From Erysipelotrichaceae bacterium (GTDB taxonomy: Bacteria > Bacillota_I > Bacilli_A > Erysipelotrichales > Erysipelotrichaceae): a stretch of 64,000 bases of DNA. How positions within the stretch are numbered: the first letter of the stretch is position 1; each line of letters begins with the position of its first letter. The notes below the pieces were generated by a model. That model saw nothing but the letters and a program-made list of their open reading frames with translations, made no database searches and was not told where the DNA came from. Below, piece after piece: positions 1 through 7,503 of the stretch. The stretch lies in assembly GCA_017428765.1 (NCBI GenBank), contig JAFRQF010000005.1, forward strand, positions 119,121 through 183,120, in the 5' to 3' direction. Both the position numbers and the translations under genes were made by a program.

Positions 1-247
1 CATCGGAACCTGCAGGCTGTAAGTACGTGTACTTCAAGCCGTTTTCTTCACAATAGTCCTTGATACCATAGAATGAGTGCTCGTTGAAGCCGCCATCGTA
101 GATGGAACCTAAGTCAGCAAGGAATACGACATCATAGTGTTCATCGCTTGCTGCAGGGGCAGCCTCTTCGCCGCCTTCCTTCTTAGCGCAGCCGAATAAG
201 CATAACGTAAGAAGCAAAGCGAGAGCTAACGTAAGAAATTTCTTCAT
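1..247 (-). CDS. BMP-family (PnrA-like) nucleoside-binding lipoprotein, N-terminal part
   Basis: Only the first 82 codons are present; the gene runs off the left edge. They encode a lipoprotein signal peptide (MKKFL start, Leu/Ala-rich core, LFGC lipobox with Cys20 as the predicted lipidated residue), a short polar EEAAPAA linker and the opening of the basic-membrane-protein fold, VVFLADLGSIYDGGFN. Members of this family are the extracellular binding subunits of nucleoside ABC importers. The start is fixed by GAAGGAG seven bases before the ATG. It follows, on the same strand, an operon of nucleoside phosphorylases and deaminase, which supports nucleoside uptake. The ATPase and permease partners would lie outside the window. 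Family call is firm; the substrate is inferred. Confidence 0.85.
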   Translation of the reverse strand, partial: MKKFLTLALALLLTLCLFGCAKKEGGEEAAPAASDEHYDVVFLADLGSIYDGGFNEHSFYGIKDYCEENGLKYTYLQPAGSD

Positions 248-348
248 TTTTTTCTCCTTCTTTCTTGAAAAAATGGATCTGCATACATAAAAAACGGCCT
301 CTATCATATCGGATACATTTTGCTTTTCATATATACATCTCTATCTCA

Positions 349-378
349 ATATTACCATCTCTTCTTTGACGGTTACAA
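349..378 (-). promoter_or_regulatory. Possible promoter of the BMP lipoprotein gene
   Basis: On the minus strand TTGTAA (373-378) and TAATAT (349-354) are 18 bases apart, about 100 bases before the start codon at 247 and downstream of the terminator at 412-448. It would let the lipoprotein gene be transcribed independently of the phosphorylase operon. Both boxes are imperfect, so this is tentative. Confidence 0.35.
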
Positions 379-411
379 GTGGCTTTTCGTCTTATGGACT
401 GCCTGAAAACC

Positions 412-448
412 GTAAAAATAAAAAACAGGTACCTTCATGAGTACCTGT
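412..448 (-). terminator. Intrinsic terminator after the structured element
   Basis: Perfect 8-bp stem ACAGGTAC/GTACCTGT (425-432 with 441-448) followed on the minus strand by TTTTTATTTTT. It lies about 210 bases past the YczE-type gene, directly after the structured region 470-641. It could end an operon 3' end, end an independent RNA, or serve as a regulated terminator ahead of the lipoprotein gene. Confidence 0.85.
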
Positions 449-469
449 GAAATGACACAGACATACAAG

Positions 470-641
470 CGGATACAAGACAGACTCCCCATAAGCTTTC
501 CGCTGTTTCTTCCATATAAACCGGCCGGATATGCTTGCGTCGGCTCATACCGGAAACAAAGCAGTCAGATCACGGGGAGTTCTTACCGTATTTTTCTATG
601 AATGCGTATTTAGTATGGCATGATTCAGGGACAGGTATCCG
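470..641 (-). ncRNA. Candidate structured RNA of unknown class
   Basis: This gene-free stretch holds several nested perfect complementarities. GTATCCG (635-641) pairs with CGGATAC (470-476), and GGGGAGT (574-580) with ACTCCCC (484-490). GAAACA (553-558) pairs with TGTTTC (504-509), and CATACCGG (546-553) with CCGG-A-TATG (525-533). A further perfect 9-bp hairpin GCATGATTC/GAATCATGC (618-626/642-650) would compete with the outer helix, because its loop contains 635-641. An intrinsic terminator follows at 412-448 on the minus strand, which sets the likely strand. It does not fit the purine, 2'-deoxyguanosine, PRPP, FMN, THF or preQ1 consensus as I know them. Its position between a nucleoside operon and a nucleoside-binding lipoprotein gene allows a riboswitch or a free small RNA. 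No gene was found in 248-659. Confidence 0.45.
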
Positions 642-659
642 GAATCATGCACAGAACGT

Positions 660-1301
660 TCATTTATACCACGGTCCGACATCCTTTGTCATCCCATAGG
701 TCAGCTTCAATCCGATGTCCAGGAAATAGCCTGTAAACAGGACTGAAACGATCGAACCGATGCCGATCACCCCGCCCAGCAGATAACCGACAAGGAAAAA
801 CAAAGCGTCCGTGATGACTTGCGTATATTTGAGCTCAAGCGGAGTCTTCTCGCTTAGAAACAGCGGCAGAAACTGGAAACAGCCGACTCCCATTTCCGCC
901 GCAATGCCCATGCCGTATCCGATGCCTGTCGTGATGAGTCCGACGAGCAGGATGATGATCCTTACAGGCAGAACGGTCGTATCCGCCGGGAACATATTGC
1001 GCATCATGATCTCAAACAGATCGATCAAAGGCCCACCCGTCAGTACGCCTAACAGCGTACCGGGGCCAAGATACTTTCGAATGAAAACGAAGATCAGGAT
1101 CGTCTGGATGATGTTGCAGATCGTGGAGATCGTCCCATAGCTGAGTCCGTAGTGACCATGCAGACCGTCGACGAAGATCGAGATCGGATCGGTACCAAAA
1201 CCGCAGTTGTAGTAGCAGCCGATGCCAAAACTTGAGATCGCCGAAGAAAGAAAGCTGATCGCAAAACGGATGAGGAACGCTTTCAGATCCAGATGTTTCA
1301 T
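660..1301 (-). CDS. YczE/YitT-like integral membrane protein
   Basis: 213 residues with about six hydrophobic segments and short polar loops, matching the YczE/YyaS-type membrane family. Recognisable features are the N-terminal FGIGCYYNCGFGTDPISIFVDG region and the later glycine-rich TGIGYGMGIAAEMGVGCF segment. The family has no settled biochemical role. The ATG directly follows the TAG stop of the preceding phosphorylase gene (stop 1302-1304, start 1301) and uses GGGAAG as ribosome binding site, so it is the last gene of the nucleoside operon. A role in export or import of a nucleoside, base or pentose is suggested by position only. Confidence 0.75.
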   Translation of the reverse strand: MKHLDLKAFLIRFAISFLSSAISSFGIGCYYNCGFGTDPISIFVDGLHGHYGLSYGTISTICNIIQTILIFVFIRKYLGPGTLLGVLTGGPLIDLFEIMMRNMFPADTTVLPVRIIILLVGLITTGIGYGMGIAAEMGVGCFQFLPLFLSEKTPLELKYTQVITDALFFLVGYLLGGVIGIGSIVSVLFTGYFLDIGLKLTYGMTKDVGPWYK

Positions 1302-2111
1302 CTATTCTTCCCGGATATCTTTCAGATCGTCCAGCCCGTCGATGATCTCGATCGCACGCAAAGTGATCTTGCTCATGAGGTCGACTTTCTCAGCATAGCC
1401 CTCTTTGTTGGAAGTCGACATGCTGCCATAGCTGTTTCCCAGATACCCGCCGCAAAGAAGGATCGTACCTGCCCGTATGCCGCCTAATAAGGATGCGACC
1501 GTAAACAGAGCCGAAGATTCGTTCTCCACCGCCAGTGCTCCCGCATCGCTCCACGGCTGTATCCTTTCCATATAGCCTTCATGGGCACCCGGGGATTCGA
1601 TATAGAAGGAATCGTGGCTTCGTATGATGCCAAGATACGGCGTTACGCCATATTCTTCACACGCCTTGCGAAGTGCGCATACCACATCGACATCGGCAAC
1701 GGCCGGATATTCCAAAGGGATGTATTCTTTCGAAGCCCCTTCCCCGCGTATCGCACCGGTCGCGATCACAAAACAGTTCTCCGGCAGATTTGCCTGTAAA
1801 GAACCGCAGGTCCCCATGCGTATCATCGTCCTGACGCCCAGGTGCTTGAGTTCCTCGACGGCGACCGATACCGCCATGGCACCCATGCCGGTACACATGA
1901 CCGAGACCGGAATGTCATGATAGGCCCCGGTGTAGGTGGGATTTCCTCTTGCGACAGCTTTTAATTGCGCATCATCGAAATGTTTTGCCACCATTTCGCA
2001 TCTTGCCGGATCGGCCGGCAGGATGAAGTGTTTTCCGCAGTCATTTTCATCCAGACCGATGTGCCACATCTTGCCTTGCTCATTGACGAGCTTTGCGGAT
2101 TTATATTTCAT
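1302..2111 (-). CDS. Uridine phosphorylase-like nucleoside phosphorylase (copy 1 of 3)
   Basis: 269 residues of the PNP/UDP phosphorylase family, which split nucleosides with phosphate into base and pentose-1-phosphate. Visible motifs are ADPARCE near the N terminus (phosphate loop), CTGMGAMAVSVAVEEL, IRMGTCGSL (the Arg that contacts phosphate in E. coli Udp) and AVENESSALF in place of the EMES ribose-binding motif of Udp. A GTG nine bases upstream is also in frame, but the ATG at 2111 has AAAGG eight bases before it and is preferred. The gene overlaps the end of copy 2 by 11 bases, so the two are translationally coupled. Base preference cannot be read from sequence. Confidence 0.85.
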   Translation of the reverse strand: MKYKSAKLVNEQGKMWHIGLDENDCGKHFILPADPARCEMVAKHFDDAQLKAVARGNPTYTGAYHDIPVSVMCTGMGAMAVSVAVEELKHLGVRTMIRMGTCGSLQANLPENCFVIATGAIRGEGASKEYIPLEYPAVADVDVVCALRKACEEYGVTPYLGIIRSHDSFYIESPGAHEGYMERIQPWSDAGALAVENESSALFTVASLLGGIRAGTILLCGGYLGNSYGSMSTSNKEGYAEKVDLMSKITLRAIEIIDGLDDLKDIREE

Positions 2112-2907
2112 ATTCCTCACCTTTGATGAGTTTTCTCATCGCTTCGGCAGCGATATCGATGATCTGATCGATCTTATTTTCATAATCTTTCTCATAATCC
2201 ATCGCTTCGCCCGTTTCAAGATTGTCGGTCACCACATAGATGCAGCCCGCCTTCATCTGTAAGATCGATGCGACCGTGAACATCGTCGCACACTCGTTAT
2301 CGACGCAAGCCACGCCGACTTTCTGCCATGGAGCGATCCTTTCCTTTACCCCCTCATGGGCAAACGGAGACTCCAGGAAAAGTCCGTCATGGGTGCGGAT
2401 GATGCCGGTCTTGACTTCAATGCCTTTTTCTTTTGCGCTCTGCAACAAGGCAAAGAAGCTGTCCAGGTCGGAAACTGCCGGATACTGTATGTTCACATAT
2501 TCCAGCGTCGCCCCCTCACAGCGGCATGCCCCCTGCGGTACGAATATGTCTCCCGCCCTGATGTCGGGATCGATCGCATAGCAGGATCCCACTTTGATCA
2601 TGCGGTTGCAGCCGATATGACGAAGCTCCTCCACGGCGATCTCCGTCGGCATGCAGCCGTTGCCGATCGACATAGCCGACATCCTTACGTCCCGATAGGT
2701 TCCCGTATATGTGATGTATTCTCTGTGGAAGGCTTCCCGTTTCGCGTTTTCAAAACGATCCTTGATGCGTTCCACTCTTTCCAGATTGGAAGTCAGGATG
2801 ACCCCTTCGCCGATCTGCGAATGGTCTATGCCCAGATGATGGACGGTGCCGTCTTTTTCCAGCTGCGGGATCGAATCAAAACCGTTTCTGATCTTTTCTT
2901 TCATCAT
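2101..2907 (-). CDS. Divergent uridine phosphorylase-like protein (copy 2 of 3)
   Basis: 268 residues, same family and fold as its neighbours but altered at positions that are conserved in the other two. The phosphate loop reads SNLERVE rather than GD/ADPAR. The RxGT motif reads IKVGSCYAI (Lys in place of the phosphate-contacting Arg), and the ENES motif reads VDNECATMF. The Arg of the first loop and the acidic pair around the ribose motif are kept. It may act on a different nucleoside or be less active. AAAGGAG lies seven bases before the first of two consecutive ATGs. The start overlaps the stop of copy 3 by four bases (ATGA), typical of coupled translation. Confidence 0.8.
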   Translation of the reverse strand: MMKEKIRNGFDSIPQLEKDGTVHHLGIDHSQIGEGVILTSNLERVERIKDRFENAKREAFHREYITYTGTYRDVRMSAMSIGNGCMPTEIAVEELRHIGCNRMIKVGSCYAIDPDIRAGDIFVPQGACRCEGATLEYVNIQYPAVSDLDSFFALLQSAKEKGIEVKTGIIRTHDGLFLESPFAHEGVKERIAPWQKVGVACVDNECATMFTVASILQMKAGCIYVVTDNLETGEAMDYEKDYENKIDQIIDIAAEAMRKLIKGEEYEI

Positions 2908-3737
2908 CGTATGACTCCTTTCTTTTCCATTTCATCGATGATCTCCGCCGCCCGTATGGCGATCAGGGAACAGACTTTGATCCGCTTGTCCATGAAATCA
3001 TCTTCGAACGCTTCCGGATAGGCTTCTTCAGACTTCGGACCGGTATAGTAGATCGTATCTTCGACCATCGAAGTGTGCGATACGCAGATCGAACCGCAGC
3101 GAAGTCCCAGCTGCGGACCTACGGTAAATAAGGTCGCCGATTCGTTTTCCACCATCTTGACACCGGCATCGACCCACGGCTTCATCCGCTCGTAGGTATC
3201 GATCATCGCCGTAGAAGTCTCACGGTAATAGGAATCGTGTGCCCGGTATAAGCCGACGATCGGATCTTCGCCGAATTCCTTTGCCGCCTTGATCAAAGCC
3301 ATCGTCACATAAGGATCGGCGATGGCCGGATATTCGGCCGGCACATATTCATAGGAATTGCCGTCACCTCTGACGCAGCCCGTGGCGATGATGATGCGTC
3401 CCGGCCGATAGTCCGTCAGTAAGGCTGCACCGGTACCGACACGGATCAGATTCTTCATGCCGATCTGCGAACACTCCTCGGCAACGGTCGAGACCGCCAG
3501 CGGTCCCATGCCGGAAGAGATGACCGAGATCGGAACATCCTTTGGCGTCACGCCGGTATAGGTGTAATAGGTCCTTTGTCCGTTTACGAAATGCGCTTGC
3601 TTGAAACAGTCGGCGATGACCTTCGATCTTGCCAGATCGCCGGGCATCAGCACGGTCTCTGCGATATCGCCTTCCTTTAATCCGGTGAAGTAGAGCCTTC
3701 CCTTGGAATCCAGATATTTTCTTTCCCTTACGTTCAT
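2904..3737 (-). CDS. Uridine phosphorylase-like nucleoside phosphorylase (copy 3 of 3)
   Basis: 277 residues of the PNP/UDP family with MPGDLARSK (phosphate loop), SSGMGPLAVST, IRVGTGAAL and MVENESATLF (ribose motif). The reading frame stays open for 19 codons further upstream, inside the amidohydrolase gene. The ATG at 3737 is preferred because AAGGAG, encoded by the last codons of the amidohydrolase, stands seven bases before it and because the family begins near this residue. It is the first phosphorylase of three in transcription order. It probably handles ribonucleosides released or produced by the upstream deaminase; that link is inference from gene order. Confidence 0.85.
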   Translation of the reverse strand: MNVRERKYLDSKGRLYFTGLKEGDIAETVLMPGDLARSKVIADCFKQAHFVNGQRTYYTYTGVTPKDVPISVISSGMGPLAVSTVAEECSQIGMKNLIRVGTGAALLTDYRPGRIIIATGCVRGDGNSYEYVPAEYPAIADPYVTMALIKAAKEFGEDPIVGLYRAHDSYYRETSTAMIDTYERMKPWVDAGVKMVENESATLFTVGPQLGLRCGSICVSHTSMVEDTIYYTGPKSEEAYPEAFEDDFMDKRIKVCSLIAIRAAEIIDEMEKKGVIR

Positions 3738-3739
3738 AT

Positions 3740-5077
3740 TCACTCCTTCACATAGCCTGTCCTGACATTGAGGTCGTGGATCAGGTCGTTGCATTTGCGT
3801 ATTATGAGATCTTCATCGAAACCGACCAGCTTCTTATCCTTCAGTTTGAGATCGCCCGCGACAAAGACCGTATCGACGGCATGTCCCGTACCGGCATACA
3901 AGAGATTGCCGATCCTGTGATCCCTGTCGGTCAAGGAAAGATCATCTTCCATATTGACTAAGATCAGATCCGCCTGACAGCCTTCCTTGATCATGCCCAG
4001 GTCATCATAGCCAAGGGCCTTTGCGCCGTTGATCGTCATCATCTTAAAGGTCGTACCGGCATCCATGACGGTCGGATCGAGGGTTATCGCCTTCTGCAGA
4101 TAGGAACCGGCCTTACCTTCCCTGACCATGTCCTTCGTACCGCTTGACGCCTCGCCATCGCAGCCCATCGCCACCGGGATGCCTTTCTTTAACATCTGTG
4201 CGATCTTCGGGATGCCATCCGAGATCTTCATGTTGGTATTCGGACAATGGACAGGAATGGCACCGCTTTTTGCGATGATGTCGATCTCCTTGTCGGAAAG
4301 CCAGATCGAATGTGCCAGCAGAGTCTTGTCATCCAGGATGCCCAGCTGTTCCAAGGCTTCCGCCTCGCCGCCCAGTCCATACTCCCTGGCCACCCGTTCC
4401 GTTTCCATCTTTCCTTCGCCAAGATGGGTATGATAGATCAGTCCTCTTTCATTCGCCCAGGCTTTTAAGGCTTTCGCCATTTCGCCCGACACCGCCGGAA
4501 GACCTGCCGGAGCCACCGAAGCTTTCATCAGTCCGTGATTGCGGCCATGACATTTGCGATAGACTTCCTCGCTTCTTGCGATCGCTTCCTCAACGGAAAT
4601 GATCGGCGTCACTTCGTTTTCCGGAATGTCTGTCGTCGATATGCCAAACGTCACTCGTATGCCGGCATCTTCGAAGGCCTTCAAAGTGGCATCCATGTGC
4701 TCATACCCGCCCATCTCATTGATCGTCGTCGTACCGAAACGCATCGCACTTAAGCACGACAGAAGTGTCGCATAATAGTAATCCTCATCGGTCATATACT
4801 CTTCAAATGTGAAAAGCCGCACCAGCCATTCGGTGATCACCAGATCATCCAGCGGTCCCTTGATGAAGGTCTGGTAGACATGGGAATGACAGTCGGTAAA
4901 GCCCGGCATCGCCAGTTTGCCGCCCGCATCGATGACCGTCGCAGCGGGACACGAAGCCGGATCGATCGCATCGGCGATCTTTTCAAACCTTCCGTCTTTG
5001 ATGTAGATGTCCTTTCTGACTGTGCTCAGATCGTCAAAGTCTGCCACATCGGCATTTCTGATCAGAAAATCGCTCAT
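3740..5077 (-). CDS. Amidohydrolase of the SAH/MTA deaminase (TrzA/AtzA) group
   Basis: 445 residues. Metal-dependent hydrolase of the amidohydrolase superfamily, in the subgroup of 5'-methylthioadenosine/S-adenosylhomocysteine deaminases and related aminohydrolases. Metal ligands are all visible: DCHSH (about residue 63), THLGE (about 215), LAHSIWL (about 250) and the terminal Asp in MGCDGEASSG (about 310). The C-terminal GMIKEGCQADLILVN strand is typical of the composite beta domain. It starts with GGAGGG before the ATG and overlaps the upstream nitrilase by four bases. In this operon it would deaminate an adenine-type nucleoside or base before phosphorolysis. The exact substrate (adenosine, SAH, MTA or guanine) is not determined. 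Confidence 0.85.
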   Translation of the reverse strand: MSDFLIRNADVADFDDLSTVRKDIYIKDGRFEKIADAIDPASCPAATVIDAGGKLAMPGFTDCHSHVYQTFIKGPLDDLVITEWLVRLFTFEEYMTDEDYYYATLLSCLSAMRFGTTTINEMGGYEHMDATLKAFEDAGIRVTFGISTTDIPENEVTPIISVEEAIARSEEVYRKCHGRNHGLMKASVAPAGLPAVSGEMAKALKAWANERGLIYHTHLGEGKMETERVAREYGLGGEAEALEQLGILDDKTLLAHSIWLSDKEIDIIAKSGAIPVHCPNTNMKISDGIPKIAQMLKKGIPVAMGCDGEASSGTKDMVREGKAGSYLQKAITLDPTVMDAGTTFKMMTINGAKALGYDDLGMIKEGCQADLILVNMEDDLSLTDRDHRIGNLLYAGTGHAVDTVFVAGDLKLKDKKLVGFDEDLIIRKCNDLIHDLNVRTGYVKE

Positions 5078-5826
5078 AATGATCCCTCCTCACTGATCTT
5101 GGTGTATGCTTTCGGATTTCTGTCCTTAAAATAGTCTCTCTCATCGATCAGGGCCATGTCGATGTTTACATCGAACAGGCCTTCTTCATTTCTTTTTAAC
5201 AGCAGTGTCCTTCCATGGGGATCGTAGGCAAAAGCCATCGGGATCGGATCACAGAAGTGCGTACAGCCCACGACAAAACAGCGGTTTTCGATCGCTCTGG
5301 CTTTGGCGATCGACGTCCACTCATCGAACTGCTGTTCATGCCACATGCCGGTACCGATCGTATTGAAAAGGATGCGTGCTCCTTGAATGCATTCGATCCT
5401 GGCGACTTCCGGAAAATGGATCTCATAGCACAAGACGATGCCGATCTTGCCGAAATCGGAATCGATCGCTTTTATCGTATCCCCCAGGATCGCCCCATTG
5501 TCGCGGTCGCCTTTCGTCAGTGCGGTCTTGCGGTGAGAATATATCAGCCCTTCCTTTGGCGAGACGACAAGCGTCTGAAGGCTCTTGTGCGGAGGATCAT
5601 CTTCACTTCCCGTAATGATCCATCTGTCATATTTCTCGGCAAGTTTTATCACTTCGCTTGTCCTTGCAGAGGGGATATAGCCTTCCGGAAAGACGATGAT
5701 GTCTCCTTTGCATGATGAAAGATAGTCTTCCATCTGAAAGATCACATCTTCGCAATGTCTTTCGCCTGTTCCGAAACCCCTCCTGGGGATCGGACAGCAA
5801 AGACTGACTTTGAAATTGTCTTTCAT
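5074..5826 (-). CDS. Carbon-nitrogen hydrolase (nitrilase superfamily)
   Basis: 250 residues with the Glu-Lys-Cys catalytic triad of the nitrilase superfamily: Glu in IVFPEGY, Lys in RKTALTKGD and Cys in VLCYEIHFPE. These enzymes hydrolyse amides, carbamoyl groups or nitriles; members such as beta-ureidopropionase act late in pyrimidine-base degradation. It is the first gene of the nucleoside operon, with AAGGAG six bases before the ATG and a 4-base overlap (ATGA) into the amidohydrolase. A role in releasing ammonia from a base-derived amide is plausible but not shown. It is shorter than typical beta-ureidopropionase, so an amidase with a small substrate is equally possible. Confidence 0.85.
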   Translation of the reverse strand: MKDNFKVSLCCPIPRRGFGTGERHCEDVIFQMEDYLSSCKGDIIVFPEGYIPSARTSEVIKLAEKYDRWIITGSEDDPPHKSLQTLVVSPKEGLIYSHRKTALTKGDRDNGAILGDTIKAIDSDFGKIGIVLCYEIHFPEVARIECIQGARILFNTIGTGMWHEQQFDEWTSIAKARAIENRCFVVGCTHFCDPIPMAFAYDPHGRTLLLKRNEEGLFDVNIDMALIDERDYFKDRNPKAYTKISEEGSL

Positions 5827-5850
5827 ATAAGCTCCTTATGCACCTATAGA

Positions 5851-5878
5851 CAAAATAAGCCAGCTTTTGAAAGCCGGC
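5851..5878 (-). terminator. Terminator-like leader hairpin ahead of the nitrilase gene
   Basis: On the minus strand GCCGGCTTT/AAAGCTGGC (5859-5878, one mismatch) is followed by TTATTTTG. It sits inside the presumed leader of the nucleoside operon, about 25 bases before the nitrilase start and after a possible promoter at 5948-5975. This is the layout of an attenuator. No known riboswitch aptamer was recognised in front of it. Confidence 0.5.
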
Positions 5879-5947
5879 CAACTAACTTCGTTGATATGAA
5901 TTCACATTCACTCTTATACTTCTACAGAAGCAACTTTACAATTTCAA

Positions 5948-5975
5948 TTTATCACGGCTAAAATGCCATAGTCAA
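5948..5975 (-). promoter_or_regulatory. Possible promoter of the nucleoside operon
   Basis: Minus strand TTGACT (5970-5975) and GATAAA (5948-5953), 16 bases apart. Transcription from here would give a leader of roughly 115 bases before the nitrilase start. The -10 box is weak. Confidence 0.35.
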
Positions 5976-5980
5976 TAATC

Positions 5981-5989
5981 TGCTATACT
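5981..5989 (+). promoter_or_regulatory. Extended -10 promoter of the nucleoside hydrolase gene
   Basis: TGCTATACT is an extended -10 box (TGn plus TATACT at 5984-5989). It lies 18 bases before the ATG at 6008, with GAGG as ribosome binding site between them. No good -35 box is visible, which is normal for extended -10 promoters. It overlaps the divergent promoter of the nitrilase operon. Confidence 0.45.
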
Positions 5990-6007
5990 GAAAGCGAGGT
6001 AAGAAGA

Positions 6008-6991
6008 ATGAAACATAATAAGATCATATTTGACTGTGATATCGGCTGTGATGATGCGGTGGCGCTGATCGCTTTATTGACGAAAAAGGATCTCGATGTG
6101 ATCGCCATCACCTGCGTCAAGGGCAATATCCCAGCCGATGATGTCGTCAATAACGCACTCAAAGTCAGCCATCTTTGCGGTAAGGACATCCCGGTCTATA
6201 AAGGCTGCGAAAGTCCGATGGTCCGCGATCTTCTAAGAGGAAGAGACTACAACACCCTGATGGAGCGCATACGCATGGTGGTGGATGGCAAAGAAGTGCT
6301 GATCCATGAAAAAGAATTCCCGCTCCCGCTTCCTGAAAGAAAACCGGAAGCCAAACACGCCTGTTCCTATCTGATCGAAACGCTAAAGGAAAGTAAAGAA
6401 AAGATCGACATCTGTGCGGTCGGACCTTTGACCAATATCGCGATGGCCTTGCGCCTTGATCCTTCGATCGTCAAAAACATCGGGACCATCTACATCATGG
6501 GCGGCGGCCTCTATATCGGAAACCGCACGCCATTGGCGGAAGCCAACTTCTACGATGATCCGGAAGCTGCCCAGATCGTCTTATCCAGCGGTGCGCACTG
6601 TATGGTCTGTCCGATCGAAGCCTGTGAGGATGGGGCGACCTATACAAGAGAAGATATTCAAAGGATCGCCGATCTGAATACACCGATTTCTTCCTTCATC
6701 GCCGAAGAACTGGATGGCTACATCAGACGCTGCGACCTGCTGTTTCATGGGGGACTTGATGACTGCTGCATCTACGATTATGCGGCCGTAGCTCCTTTGA
6801 TCGATGAGAGCGTCATCATAGAAAAAAGAAGAGATATCGTCAACATCGACATCTCCGGCGGCATGGCGGATGGCCAGATGGTGGTGGATCGTAGAGGCAT
6901 GTTCAATAACGATTCCAACGTCGAAGTCATCTATCGTATGGACTCAGCCAAAGTCCATCAGCTGCTGCTGGATCACTTAAAAGAAGCATAA
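6008..6991 (+). CDS. Inosine/uridine-preferring nucleoside hydrolase
   Basis: 327 residues of the IunH/RihA family, which hydrolyse ribonucleosides to base and ribose using a calcium ion. The hallmark Asp cluster DCDIGCDDA occurs at residues 9-17, and EANFYDDPEAA near residue 180 carries the nucleoside-binding Glu, Asn and Asp of the family. IYIMGGG precedes it as in other members. The final catalytic Asp is within NNDSNVEV, although the usual His before it is absent, which may shift pyrimidine or purine preference. It diverges from the phosphorylase operon and ends at a terminator shared with the cytidine deaminase gene, adding a hydrolytic route beside the phosphorolytic one. Confidence 0.9.
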   Translation: MKHNKIIFDCDIGCDDAVALIALLTKKDLDVIAITCVKGNIPADDVVNNALKVSHLCGKDIPVYKGCESPMVRDLLRGRDYNTLMERIRMVVDGKEVLIHEKEFPLPLPERKPEAKHACSYLIETLKESKEKIDICAVGPLTNIAMALRLDPSIVKNIGTIYIMGGGLYIGNRTPLAEANFYDDPEAAQIVLSSGAHCMVCPIEACEDGATYTREDIQRIADLNTPISSFIAEELDGYIRRCDLLFHGGLDDCCIYDYAAVAPLIDESVIIEKRRDIVNIDISGGMADGQMVVDRRGMFNNDSNVEVIYRMDSAKVHQLLLDHLKEA

Positions 6992-6994
6992 AAG

Positions 6995-7036
6995 AAAAGA
7001 TCGTGTGCTCCTGAAATCAGAAACACACGATCTTTT
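6995..7036. terminator. Bidirectional terminator
   Basis: AAAAGATCGTGTG (6995-7007) pairs perfectly with CACACGATCTTTT (7024-7036), so A- and T-runs flank the stem on both strands. It serves the nucleoside hydrolase gene from the left and the cytidine deaminase gene from the right. Confidence 0.9.
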
Positions 7037-7044
7037 ATTGTTGC

Positions 7045-7482
7045 CTAATTGGCTTTGAAACCGTAACCGTCATCCGTTTCCTGGATGAAGTTGCATTCCG
7101 GAAGCATCTGCCGAAGCGTAAAGACGTGATATTCGCTCTCCGACTTGGCACAGATGATCTCAAATTCATCCGGCTTGCAGAACTCGGACATCACCTGCCG
7201 GCAGACACCGCATGGCGTGCAATAGCCCTGCGAACCTTTCTGCGCATCGCCGCCGACGATCGCGATCTTCGAAAAATCTCTCACGCCTTCGGAGATCGCC
7301 TTGAAGAAGGCTGTCCGCTCCGCGCAGACCGTCGAAGTGAAACCGCTGTTTTCGATATTGCATCCTTTATAGACCGTGCCATCCTTACATAACAGGGCCG
7401 CTCCGACTTTCCAGTTAGAATACGGGGCATATGCTTTTTCTCTGGCTTCAAAAGCCAGTGCGATCAGTTCTTCATTCGACAT
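7045..7482 (-). CDS. cdd: Cytidine deaminase
   Basis: 145 residues, the size of homotetrameric bacterial cytidine deaminases. It converts cytidine and deoxycytidine to uridine forms. The zinc-site signature is complete: TVCAERTAF (Cys and catalytic Glu) and CTPCGVCRQ (two Cys ligands). NIENSGF is the usual substrate-binding stretch. The last residues (GYGFKAN) extend slightly past the common core. It lies 21 bases after the FucI-like gene with its own GGGAG ribosome binding site, so the two are probably co-transcribed. The uridine made here is a substrate for the phosphorylases and hydrolase nearby. Confidence 0.95.
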   Translation of the reverse strand: MSNEELIALAFEAREKAYAPYSNWKVGAALLCKDGTVYKGCNIENSGFTSTVCAERTAFFKAISEGVRDFSKIAIVGGDAQKGSQGYCTPCGVCRQVMSEFCKPDEFEIICAKSESEYHVFTLRQMLPECNFIQETDDGYGFKAN

Positions 7483-7503
7483 ATCGCTTCTCCCGTCAGC
7501 TTA

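Noticed and set aside
470..641. Assignment of the structured element to 6S RNA or a purine riboswitch
   Set aside because: The loop placement is too asymmetric for 6S RNA, and the purine aptamer core sequences are missing.
2356..3021. Plus-strand open frame of 221 codons across two phosphorylase genes
   Set aside because: It is the antisense shadow of two well-supported genes, and similar long antisense frames occur across the whole window owing to codon bias.
3738..3794. 19-codon N-terminal extension of phosphorylase copy 3
   Set aside because: It lies inside the amidohydrolase gene; the internal ATG with AAGGAG matches the family start.
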